Shown one piece after another: positions 1-7,400 of a stretch of 9,211 nt of DNA. Location: contig JBCCFW010000241.1 of assembly GCA_039029535.1 (NCBI GenBank), positions 1 to 9,211 on the forward strand, in the 5' to 3' direction. The notes beneath the pieces are model-generated. The model had not been told where the DNA came from and did not search any database. It saw nothing but the letters and a program-made list of their open reading frames with translations. This DNA is from JBCCFW01 sp039029535. GTDB lineage: Bacteria; Acidobacteriota; JBCCFW01. Every line of letters starts with the position of its first letter. Positions within the stretch are counted from its first letter, which is position 1. The translations under genes and the position numbers were made by a program.

Positions 1-156
1 GAGATCTACACCAAATACCAGCGATTGGGATTAAAAATCCTGGACTTCGGAACATCTCCAGGAGAAGCAAAAACTAATTATAAGCTGTTGGATTTTAAGG
101 AATACATTGGTTCTGAATTGAGCTTGAAAACCACTTACCAGAAAACCTATGACTGA
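1..156 (+). CDS. C-terminal fragment of a FemAB/GNAT-like acyltransferase (5' end outside window)
   Basis: Frame 1 is open from the window edge to a TGA at 154-156, giving the last 51 residues of a protein whose start lies outside. The fragment has the pattern LDFGTSP, then N-Y-K-L-L-D-F-K-E-Y-I-G, then a short tail ending in K-T-Y-D. This resembles the C-terminal end of FemAB-like/GNAT acyltransferases common in Bacteroidota polysaccharide loci, where an FGxS motif is followed by a segment with N, FK and G. That assignment is from pattern memory and rests on 51 residues. The stop overlaps the start of the next gene by 8 bases (149-156), so the two are probably co-transcribed and translationally coupled. 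Base composition is AT-rich, as in the next gene and unlike everything after about 580. Confidence 0.55.
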   Translation, partial: EIYTKYQRLGLKILDFGTSPGEAKTNYKLLDFKEYIGSELSLKTTYQKTYD

Positions 157-586
157 CAAGCCTCTGGTAAGTGTTATATGTCTTTGTTACAATCACGCTT
201 CGTTTGTAGAAGAGGCAATTGACTCTGTGTTAAATCAAACTTATCCGAATATCCAGCTGATTGTAGTGGATGACGCAAGTGAGGACACGAGCAAGGAGGT
301 TATACAGGAAAAAGTCAGAGAAGTCTCCGGCATTGAATTTTTAGATATTAGCCAGAACCTTGGAAATTGCAAAGCCTTTAACCAAGGGTTGGCCATGGCG
401 AATGGCGAGTATATTATTGACTTAGCAGCCGATGATGTACTTTTTCCAACACGTGTGGCACGCGGTGTTCAAGAGCTCGTAAAAAGAGGCTCAGATTACG
501 GTGTTAATTTCACTAATGCTCAAATAATAGACAGCGAAGGTTCATTTCTGAGAAATTTTTATGAGCTAAATGAGGGAACCAGGTGA
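149..586 (+). CDS. Family 2 glycosyltransferase, N-terminal half, truncated at the composition junction
   Basis: The product is a GT-A fold sugar transferase, which would move a sugar from a nucleotide donor to a growing glycan at the inner face of the membrane. Residues 7-16 (VSVICLCYNH) are the first beta strand. SVLNQTYPN at 26-34 and VVDDASED at 39-46 are the classic GT2 donor-binding region. N-L-G-N at 70-73 and NGEYI at 85-89 lead to DLAADD at 91-96, the DxD-like metal site. Such enzymes usually have 250-330 residues; this frame stops after 145, just past the GC-rich junction, so the acceptor half is missing and the last few residues may be foreign. The ATG at 149 overlaps the upstream stop codon and has no strong ribosome binding site of its own, which fits translational coupling. 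The family call is firm; acceptor and sugar cannot be told. Confidence 0.85.
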   Translation: MTDKPLVSVICLCYNHASFVEEAIDSVLNQTYPNIQLIVVDDASEDTSKEVIQEKVREVSGIEFLDISQNLGNCKAFNQGLAMANGEYIIDLAADDVLFPTRVARGVQELVKRGSDYGVNFTNAQIIDSEGSFLRNFYELNEGTR

Positions 587-595
587 GCACCTCCA
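565..595. other. Junction between AT-rich and GC-rich DNA, probable contig chimera
   Basis: Up to about 580 the sequence is AT-rich with Bacteroidota-like codon use; from about 585 it is consistently GC-rich. The change occurs within a few bases. It cuts the glycosyltransferase after its catalytic core and also begins in the middle of a propeller-like reading frame that has no start of its own. No inverted repeats, target-site duplication, integrase, tRNA or transposase is seen on either side. The exact breakpoint is uncertain because the bases between 570 and 592 fit either side. Confidence 0.75.
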
Positions 596-1925
596 GTTCA
601 CCGACCGGGCCCTTCCGGCCGGCCTGGTGTTCGAGCCGAGCGGCGACCTGCTCGTTCTCACCACCGACGTGCTGCCAGGGCTCCCAGGCAAGCCCGGTCG
701 GTCGCTCCATGCCCGACGTCTCCCGGCCGAGCGTCTCTTTGACGAGGACGCGTCGACCCACGTGGAGCTCCTGTCGAACCCGGTCCACGGAGACCTCCCG
801 GTGCTCGGGGTCGATCGTGCCGGGCGCATCGCCGTGCTTCAGGGACGCGTTCTCAGTCGCCTCGACGACAGCGGCTGGACTCACGAGGTCCTCGACGACC
901 TGGCCACCCTGTCAGCCGAGCCACGCCATCTCGTCTTCGACCGAGAGGATCGGCCCGTCGTCACCCTGGAAGCCCACGCGTGGAACGAGCCGAGCGTCAT
1001 CCGGCATCACCACGATGGATCGCTCCGCCTGGACGAGACGATGGTCGGGGTCCCCCGTGGTCTCGTGCTCGACTCCGAGGGTCGGCCTCGCGTTGCTGGC
1101 GAGCTGGGCATCGACGTGCTCGATGCCTCCGGAACCTGGCGCCACGAGCCTCACCCCGATGAGTCGGCGCAGGGTCTCGTCATCGACGAGGAGGATCGTC
1201 ACGGCACCTGCATTCCAGGCTGGAGGTCCCGCGGCTACTTCCCTGCCGCTCCCGAAACCTACGACCACGGCCAGGCCGAGGAGGGCCTCGACTATCGCGG
1301 GAGCTGGTGCTCCCTCGCCCTTGGGCCCTCGGGTCCGGTCAGCATCTCCAGCGGCCTCCTGTCGACCTGGAAACGTGACCGTTGGGTGGATCTGCCCATG
1401 GAGCTGCCGGTCGCGTCCAACGCCAAGCTGGTCCTCGACTCCTGGGAGCGCCCTCTCGTGCTCCATGCCAGCAGCAGCAGCGCCCTGGCCCGGCTTCTCT
1501 TCAGGGATGTCGATGGCTGGCAAGCGCTCGACGTCGCCTCGATCCTCCGCTGGTCCGGCTCGGAAACGCCCCGCAACGACATCGTGAGCAATGGTCGGCA
1601 AGTCGCCATCAGCTTCCACGGTCCCGCGGCAGGCTGTCAGGGCGGAGTCGCCGTGGCCGAGCTGTCGCCCCCTTCACTTCTTCACCGCTGGCTCTTCGAC
1701 GAGCTCCCCTTGTCGTCCGCGGGCCTCTCGCTCGACTCCGATGACGAGAGTGGCGACTGGCCTCGTGAGCTGCGCTCAGGCGGCTACGGTGAGGACGATG
1801 GTCGACCGGCCCTCCTCACCGTCTACGAGAAGCGCAACGCCGAAGGAGCAGAGATCGAGGGCTGGATCCACCTTAGGAAGGACCACGAGACGGTGACGTT
1901 CCGCGACGGAGCACCCGCCCCCTGA
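570..1925 (+). CDS. Beta-propeller-like hypothetical protein, 5'-truncated at the junction
   Basis: This is an open GC-rich frame of about 450 residues, of which the first five or so may belong to the AT-rich piece. I do not recognise a named family. It shows a recurring short unit, a hydrophobic strand, an acidic residue, a turn with G or R, then P or hydrophobic residues, as in GLVFEPSGD (18-26), LGVDRAGRIAV (79-89), HLVFDREDRPV (120-130), GLVLDSEGRPR (164-174), GLVIDEEDRH (202-211), SLALGPSG (248-255) and KLVLDSWERP (286-295). Units lie about 40-60 residues apart and several are followed by a segment with W, as blades of a propeller would be. Similar 'D-x-x-G-R-P' repeat proteins are common among secreted proteins of myxobacteria. 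The true start, and any signal peptide, lie beyond the junction. It ends 17 bases from the convergent oxygenase gene. Coding is clear from frame length and third-position G+C; the function is unknown. Confidence 0.7.
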   Translation: MREPGEHLQFTDRALPAGLVFEPSGDLLVLTTDVLPGLPGKPGRSLHARRLPAERLFDEDASTHVELLSNPVHGDLPVLGVDRAGRIAVLQGRVLSRLDDSGWTHEVLDDLATLSAEPRHLVFDREDRPVVTLEAHAWNEPSVIRHHHDGSLRLDETMVGVPRGLVLDSEGRPRVAGELGIDVLDASGTWRHEPHPDESAQGLVIDEEDRHGTCIPGWRSRGYFPAAPETYDHGQAEEGLDYRGSWCSLALGPSGPVSISSGLLSTWKRDRWVDLPMELPVASNAKLVLDSWERPLVLHASSSSALARLLFRDVDGWQALDVASILRWSGSETPRNDIVSNGRQVAISFHGPAAGCQGGVAVAELSPPSLLHRWLFDELPLSSAGLSLDSDDESGDWPRELRSGGYGEDDGRPALLTVYEKRNAEGAEIEGWIHLRKDHETVTFRDGAPAP

Positions 1926-1942
1926 GCCCAGCTCGACCCGCC

Positions 1943-2635
1943 TCAGACCGGCCGCAACGTCAGGTTGAAGCTCACCGAGTGCCGCTCCCCCTCCCCACGG
2001 AACGGATGCGCGGCGTGCTGCAGCCACGACGGGAACACGATCACCAGCCCCTCGACGGGCACCACCCGGTAGGTCGGGTTGAAGTTCAGCATGAGGGGGA
2101 AGCTCGTCGTTCGGTCGACGAAGTCGATGCAACCCGCGGGCGCCGTCTCGGCATTCACCTGCTCGGGCACCTTCAGGTAAAGCACGCCCGACACGAACTG
2201 GCCATGATCGTGGAGCGGGTTGTAGTCCCCCGCCCGCGACCGCACGAGCCAGCTGTCGTAGGGGTCCGCCGCGATGTGACCACGACGCCAGGCCATGTTG
2301 GCCCGGGGATGATCCCCACGCTCGACGAGCTCGGTGGCGTAGGCCACGGCCGTCTCACGAAGGAAGTCGAGATACAGCTCACGTGCACCGCCCCAATCCT
2401 CGTCACCGGGCTGCGCCGTGTTCGGATCGAAGTGGAAGAGCAAGTACTGGTCGCCTTCCGAGATCTCACCGGCGAGCTGATGAGACCAGTCGACCTGGGG
2501 CGCCCGCCCGGCCAGCACGCCACCGGTCACCTTGCGGAGGGCCGCCATGACCTCGTCGGGCACCGTCGTGGTCATCAGACAGGGCCCCGGGAAGGGGTGG
2601 ACGAAGGTCGGTTCGGTCGCTCGCTCGCGTCCCAT
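1943..2635 (-). CDS. Putative 2OG-Fe(II) oxygenase (TIGR02466 / 2OG-FeII_Oxy_5-like)
   Basis: The 230-residue product looks like a soluble, probably cytoplasmic, non-haem iron, 2-oxoglutarate-dependent dioxygenase-like protein of the double-stranded beta-helix fold. The signature runs from YNPLHDHGQFVSGVLYLKVP (138-157), with H142 and H144, through GCIDFVD (168-174) to G196-L-V-I-V-F-P-S-W-L-Q-H207 and then R218-H-S-V-S-F-N-L (218-225). In this family the first His cluster and the distal His bind iron and the Arg near the end binds the 2-oxoglutarate carboxylate; these roles are transferred from the family. The usual HxD/E is here an H-D-H triplet, which I recall as normal for this subfamily. 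The ATG at 2635 has AGGAG nine bases upstream, which supports it over the internal ATG at 2575. The gene is divergent from the lipoprotein gene and convergent with the propeller gene. The substrate is unknown. Confidence 0.75.
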   Translation of the reverse strand: MGRERATEPTFVHPFPGPCLMTTTVPDEVMAALRKVTGGVLAGRAPQVDWSHQLAGEISEGDQYLLFHFDPNTAQPGDEDWGGARELYLDFLRETAVAYATELVERGDHPRANMAWRRGHIAADPYDSWLVRSRAGDYNPLHDHGQFVSGVLYLKVPEQVNAETAPAGCIDFVDRTTSFPLMLNFNPTYRVVPVEGLVIVFPSWLQHAAHPFRGEGERHSVSFNLTLRPV

Positions 2636-2644
2636 GATGGCGGA

Positions 2645-2649
2645 CTCCT
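2645..2649 (-). promoter_or_regulatory. Ribosome binding site AGGAG for the oxygenase gene
   Basis: On the minus strand AGGAG lies nine bases before the ATG at 2635. The alternative in-frame ATG at 2575 has no comparable site, so this site decides the start. Confidence 0.6.
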
Positions 2650-2666
2650 GACTTCCTGGGATGCAG

Positions 2667-2696
2667 AGAATCCGGGAGCGCGAAACGGCCTGTCAA
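2667..2696 (-). promoter_or_regulatory. Probable sigma-70-type promoter of the oxygenase gene
   Basis: On the minus strand a perfect -35 hexamer TTGACA (2691-2696) is followed after 18 bases by GATTCT (2667-2672), a weak -10 matching TATAAT at three of six positions. Transcription would begin near 2660, leaving a short leader that contains the AGGAG site. A perfect TTGACA is notable in GC-rich DNA and is placed correctly for the gene. In the opposite direction CATGAT at 2727-2732 is a possible -10 for the lipoprotein gene, but without a good -35. Confidence 0.45.
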
Positions 2697-2769
2697 GCTC
2701 GACGCACCACCACCGACACGCTGGGGCATGATCGCGCCCACTCAGGTCGTGACTCCCACCGAGGTCCCC

Positions 2770-3951
2770 GTGCCGAACCCGCGCCGCGCGTCCTTTCGCT
2801 GCTTGCTCGTCCTCGCCCTCGCGAGCCTCGCCTGCGGCCCACCCCCGGCCTCCCCACCGCCCGAGCCCGCCGTCGAGTCCCCTCCGCCCGTCCGCGACCA
2901 CTTCAAGTACGTCGCCGTCGACGGTGCGATCCACGTCCACGACATGAACGACCGGCATCGGCACGTGAAGACCCTCCACGTGCCCGAGCTGAAGAAACCA
3001 CGGGGCATCGCGGCCCACGCCGGGACCGCTCGGCTCTACCTCCCCTTCTGGGGCGATCGCGGCAGGAAGCTCGGACGGCGCGTCGGCTACGTCCTTTGCT
3101 ACGACCTCGTCCGCGAGAGAGTCGCGTGGCTCCGCGACTACGAGCCGTCGATCGACAGCCTCGAGGTCACCCCCGACGGCACGACGCTCTACATGCCCAG
3201 CGGCGAGGAGCGAGATGAAGGTGACTGGCTCGTCATCGACGCCGCGACCGGCGACGTCGTCGAGCGCATTCCCGTTCACGCCGGTGCCCACAACACCATC
3301 ATGAGCCCTGGCGGCGAACGGGTGTACATGACCTGCATCAAGAGCAATCAGATGTACGTCGGCGACACGCGCACCAACGAGGTCATCCGGACGATCGGCC
3401 CCTTCGGCAGCGGCATCCGTCCGTTCGCGATCAACCGCGCGGAGACTCTCGCCGTCGTCAACGTCGACTTCCTCTCCGGCTTCGAGGTCGCCGATCTCGT
3501 CTCCGGGAAGGTCCTGCATCGCGTGCAGGTCGAGGGCTACCCCTGGGTCGATCCGAAGCTCCCCCGGACACAGAGCCACGGCGTGACGATGACCCCCGAC
3601 GAGCGTGAGGTCTGGGTGGTCGACGACCACAACCGGCACGTCCACGTCTTCGACATCACCGGCCTGCCCGAACAAGCCCCGGTACAGGTCGCCAGCATCG
3701 ACGTGAAGGTTCGACGCAAGCCCAAGATCAGCCCGAAGTGGATCAACGTGAGCCGCGATGGCCGGCTCGTCCACGTCTCGACCGGGGCGATCATCGACCG
3801 TGCCACGCGCAAGATCCTCACCCGGGTCGCCCAGTCCCGTTACTTCGTCGAGATCGTGTTCGAGAACGGCCGACCCGTCGAGGCCTTCTCGCGTTACGGC
3901 AACGGCCACGGCGCTCCACCACCTGCATCCGCCACCACCACCGGTGAATGA
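2770..3951 (+). CDS. Probable lipoprotein with YncE/YVTN-type beta-propeller
   Basis: From the GTG at 2770 the product has 393 residues. It begins with a basic stretch (NPRRASFR), a hydrophobic core (LLVLALASLA) and Cys22 followed by G-P-P, so it is probably exported and lipid-anchored; the lipobox S-L-A-C is not ideal because the -3 residue is Ser rather than Leu. A Pro-rich linker (about 23-40) leads into a propeller made of units such as YVAVDGAIHVHDMN, SLEVTPDGTTLYMPSG, NTIMSPGGERVYMT, GVTMTPDEREVWVVDD and WINVSRDGRLVHVSTG, which match the YncE-like pattern of strand, D-G turn and strand. A GAGG site five bases before this GTG supports the start; the upstream ATG at 2728 would give an unusually long n-region. 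Ligand and role are unknown; proteins of this class often bind partners or cofactors in the periplasm. The cupin gene follows after 10 bases. Confidence 0.75.
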   Translation: MPNPRRASFRCLLVLALASLACGPPPASPPPEPAVESPPPVRDHFKYVAVDGAIHVHDMNDRHRHVKTLHVPELKKPRGIAAHAGTARLYLPFWGDRGRKLGRRVGYVLCYDLVRERVAWLRDYEPSIDSLEVTPDGTTLYMPSGEERDEGDWLVIDAATGDVVERIPVHAGAHNTIMSPGGERVYMTCIKSNQMYVGDTRTNEVIRTIGPFGSGIRPFAINRAETLAVVNVDFLSGFEVADLVSGKVLHRVQVEGYPWVDPKLPRTQSHGVTMTPDEREVWVVDDHNRHVHVFDITGLPEQAPVQVASIDVKVRRKPKISPKWINVSRDGRLVHVSTGAIIDRATRKILTRVAQSRYFVEIVFENGRPVEAFSRYGNGHGAPPPASATTTGE

Positions 3952-3954
3952 GGA
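3950..3954 (+). promoter_or_regulatory. Ribosome binding site GAGGA of the cupin gene, overlapping the upstream stop codon
   Basis: GAGGA lies seven bases before the ATG at 3962 and shares its first two bases with the TGA (3949-3951) that ends the propeller gene. Ribosomes finishing the first gene would therefore stand on the start site of the second, which argues for coupled translation. Confidence 0.6.
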
Positions 3955-3961
3955 CCACCTC

Positions 3962-4429
3962 ATGCCTCGTCAGAGCTTCCTCGCCGATGAGCCCTGGGAC
4001 GACGACCGTGACGACCTGAAGATCCGCACGCGGGTCTTCGACCGACCTCGGGGCGCCATGCTCGGAGGCTCGCTCCATGAGCTCCTCCCGGGTTCCACCG
4101 GGTTCTGGCTGCACTTCCACCACGGCTGTGAGGAGATGTTCTTCGTCCTCAGCGGTCATCCGACGTTGCGACGCGAGGACGGTGAGGAGCGGCTCTCTCC
4201 CGGCGACGTCGTCTTCTGCCCCGAGGGACGAGAAGGCACTCACACCTTCACCAACCCCACCGACGAGCCCGCCCGGATCCTCTCGGTGTCGGCGGGGCGG
4301 TATCCGGACGTGGTCGCCTACCCGGAGCACGGTCACGCTTGGGTGGCCACTCGGGATCCCGATCGCGAGCCCGACGGTGACGACTCGGGGATCATCGCGC
4401 GCTTCCCCTACCCCCCGGTCGAGCCCTGA
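3962..4429 (+). CDS. Single-domain cupin protein
   Basis: The product is a 155-residue small beta-barrel protein with both conserved cupin motifs. Motif 1 is H51-x-H53, then E58, then G65 (H-x-H-x4-E-x6-G). Motif 2 is G81-x5-P87-x-G89-x4-H94-x3-N98. H51, H53, E58 and H94 are therefore all present and would bind one divalent metal. After the barrel comes Y-P-D-V-V-A-Y-P-E-H-G, a tail familiar from stand-alone cupins. No signal peptide is seen, so it should be cytoplasmic although it is coupled to an exported propeller gene. Cupins of this size include isomerases, dioxygenases and sugar- or small-molecule-binding regulators; sequence alone does not tell which. The start is well supported by the GAGGA site, although the frame is open further upstream. 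The gene converges on the kinase gene with 14 bases between stop codons. Confidence 0.85.
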   Translation: MPRQSFLADEPWDDDRDDLKIRTRVFDRPRGAMLGGSLHELLPGSTGFWLHFHHGCEEMFFVLSGHPTLRREDGEERLSPGDVVFCPEGREGTHTFTNPTDEPARILSVSAGRYPDVVAYPEHGHAWVATRDPDREPDGDDSGIIARFPYPPVEP

Positions 4430-4441
4430 GGACCTGGCTCG
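4420..4441. terminator. Hairpin between convergent genes, possible bidirectional terminator
   Basis: CGAGCC (4420-4425) and GGCTCG (4436-4441) form a perfect six-base stem around a ten-base loop that contains the cupin stop codon. It sits at the meeting point of two convergent genes. There is no T-run on either strand, so intrinsic termination would be weak. Confidence 0.3.
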
Positions 4442-4443
4442 CG

Positions 4444-7400
4444 TCAGTAGCTCGGCACTTGTGACTGGCCCCCCATCTCGGAGTCGAGGTCGTTCCAGGC
4501 GGCCCGCGCCTCGGCGGCCTTCTCGTCCTCACCGAGCTCGGCGTGGAGCTCGGCGACCTTCGCCAGAACGGGGTACTCGGCCCGACGATTCCCGACCTCG
4601 CGATGAACGGCGAGGGCCTCGAGCAAGGTGTCGAGCGCCTCGCGTGGACGCCCTCTCATGCTGATGATGTAGCCGAGGTTGCCGAGGAAGATCGCCTCCA
4701 TCCGTCGATCACCCGTTTGACGATGGATGGCCAGGGCCTGCTCGAGACGCGTCGTCGCTTCGTCGAGACGTCCCCGCGCGATCTCGAGGTTGCCGATGTT
4801 CCCGAGCATGACCCCCACCAGCCGCTGGTTGCCCATCTCTTGCTGCACGAGAAGTGACTGCTCGTAATGGACGATGGCCTCGTCCCAACGCTCGAGCCCC
4901 TTGTAGAGCAAGCCGAGATTGGCCAGGGCCACGCCGACCCCATGGCGGTTGCGCACCTCCCGCGCGATGGTGAGCGACCGCAGCAACAGCTCCTCCGCCT
5001 CGTCCGAGCGGTGCTCATCACTGAGCAGCTGAGCCCGCGTGCTGAGGGCGACCCCTTCCAGCCTCCGATGGCCCAGCTCTCGCGAGCTCGCGAGCACCTG
5101 GTCGATGCAGTGATGCGCCTCTTCGAGCCGTCCCTGCTCGAAGTGCAGGGCCCCCAGCCGGAACAACACGAGCGCCGCGGTCGGCTTCTCGTCCAGCGCT
5201 CGGCTGAGCCTCAACGACTCCTCGTAGCACTCGCGAGCCGAGTCGATGCGGCCGAGCTTGGCCTCCATGGTCCCGAGCTGGTGCAGGGTGACGGCGATTC
5301 CCCTCTCGTCCTCCAGCTCTCGGTGAAGCGCCAACGCCGCCTCGACGTGCTCGAGTCCTTCATGATGCTGGCCGGCACCGTCCAGTGCCTTGCCCACCAA
5401 GCACTGCACCCGGCCTCGCTCCGCGCGAGGCAACGACGGCATGGCGAGAACCTCTCGCCCCAAGTCGATGGCCGCGGAGAAGGGGCCTTCGTCGACCATG
5501 ACCGCCCAGAAGGCACGGAGGGTCGAGCGGGCGATCGCGTCGTCATTCCGGGCGACGGCCCGGCGGCAGGCGACGACGACGTCGCCGAGCACGCGCGCGA
5601 GCGCCCAACGCCGTGCCACGCCACCGTGACGGTCGAGGGCCCCGAGCGCCGCGTTCGTCCCGTGCCCCGCGAAAAAGCGACCGTGTCGCTGCTCGGCCGC
5701 TCGAGCCGCGCCCGGTCCGCTCGCATCGTCGGCGATAGCACCGGGCGTGCGCAGCTTCTCGCTCGCGAACTCGTGGATGCTCACGTAGGTCCCGAACTGC
5801 TCTTCTCGACCCGCCGCCGGACCTGAGCGATCGGCAGCAATCGGCCGCAGGAGACTCTTGTCGAGCAGCACCTGGACGGCATCGAGCGACCAGGGCGCGT
5901 CCTCCCAGGCCGAGAGATCGAGCACCGCCTCGGCCGCCGAGAGCGTGAAGGGACCCACGAACACCGCGAGCTGCGCGAGGGCCGCCTGCTCCCAGGGCAC
6001 GAGCAGGTTCCACGACCACTCGATCGTGGCCCGCATCGTCGCCTGCCGACCCGGGGCTCCCGCGGCGCCAGCCAGCACGGTGAAGCGGTCGGACATGCGC
6101 TCGACCAACGCAGCGGGCGAGAGCATCCGAGTCCGCGCCGCCGCGAGCTCGATGGCCAGGGGCAGGCCGTCCACGAGCCGCACGAGCTCATGCACCGCCT
6201 CGCGGTTCTCATCGGTGATCGCGAAGTCGTGTTTCTTCGCCCGTGCTCGCGTCTCGAACAGCTCGAGAGCCGCTCCATCGAGCGGCAAGGGCTCCACGTC
6301 GAGGACCTGCTCGCTGGGGAGGCCCAGCACCACCCGGCTGGTGACGACGAAGCGGGCCTCGGTGGCGAGCTCGAGCCAACGCCCCACGGTGGCCGCCGCG
6401 TGCTCGACGACCTGCTCGAAGTTGTCGAGGACGACGCGGACGGCTCCCCGGGCTTCCAGGACCCGCGCGAGACGCTCGACGGGATCGCCCTGGCCCAGGG
6501 GGACGTCGAGCGTCGAGGCCACGGCCGCGAGGAGGTCGTCGAGCTCGTGCACGTCGGAGAGATCGACGAACCAGGTCCCGCCGGGATGCATCTCCAAGGT
6601 CTCCCGCGCGTGATGGACCACGAGCCGGGTCTTGCCCGATCCACCCGGCCCGAGCACGGTGACGAGCCGCTTCTCCGGCGTCAGCACCCCTGCCAGGGCG
6701 GCCAGCTCGTCCTCACGTCCGACGAAGAGGTCTCGCTCCGGCGGCAGCACGACCGGCGCCGCGCCCTGGCTGATCGTCTCCCCGCTCTCGACGTCGCGCA
6801 GGTCCCGCAGCAAGGTGTCGTGCACCTCGAGCGCGCTGGCCGGGCGCGCGTCGCGATCGTCTTCGAGACACGCGCGCAGGACCCGATGGAGACGTGCCGG
6901 CAGCTTGGCGGGCAGGCCGGACCAGTCGACCACCCGGCGCTCACCAGTCGGATGACGCAGCTCGGTGTCGTCTCGCATGAGCGACGGACGCGCCGTCAGG
7001 CACTCGAGCAGCAACAGCCCGAGGGAGTAGAGGTCGCTGCGTCCGTCGAGCGCCTGGCAGGCCCACTGCTCGGGGCTCATGTAGGCGGGGGTGCCAGCCA
7101 GCTCGGCTCCGGCCTCCTCTCCCGTCATCCACTCCCGGGCGAGACCGAAGTCGAGGACCTTCGCGTCACCCGAGGCCAGGAGCTGCACGTTGGCGGGCTT
7201 GAGGTCGCGGTGGACCAGCCCCTGACCGTGAGCCCTGGAGAGACCGGCGCTCACCTGCACGCCGACCCGCAGGGCCTCCTCTACCGACAGCGGTCCGCGC
7301 TCCAGGCGTTGGGCGAGGCTCTCTCCGTCGAGGAGCTCCATGACGAGGACGGGCTCGCTCTCGTGAACGAGCAGGTCGAAGACGGTGGCCAGGTTGGGAT

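Noticed and set aside
565..595. Junction as an insertion sequence, phage or integron attachment site
   Set aside because: No terminal inverted repeats, duplicated target, attC-like hairpin, tRNA or recombinase gene is seen near it.
583..1587. Alternative plus frame of 334 codons starting with GTG near the junction
   Set aside because: Its translation is dominated by Ser, Arg, Pro and Thr, as in shifted frames of GC-rich genes; the other plus frame shows regular repeat units and continues to 1925.
1922..1946. Inverted repeat CTGAG / CTCAG spanning the gap between convergent genes
   Set aside because: Five base pairs with a 15-base loop and no T-run is too weak to call a terminator.
2728..2769. 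ATG at 2728 as start of the propeller lipoprotein
   Set aside because: It would put a long uncharged stretch before the signal peptide and has no well-spaced ribosome binding site, whereas the GTG at 2770 has GAGG five bases upstream.
2575..3963. Minus-strand open frame of about 460 codons opposite the propeller lipoprotein gene
   Set aside because: It lacks recognisable motifs and overlaps both the lipoprotein gene and the oxygenase start; the plus strand carries the signal peptide, propeller repeats and ribosome binding site.
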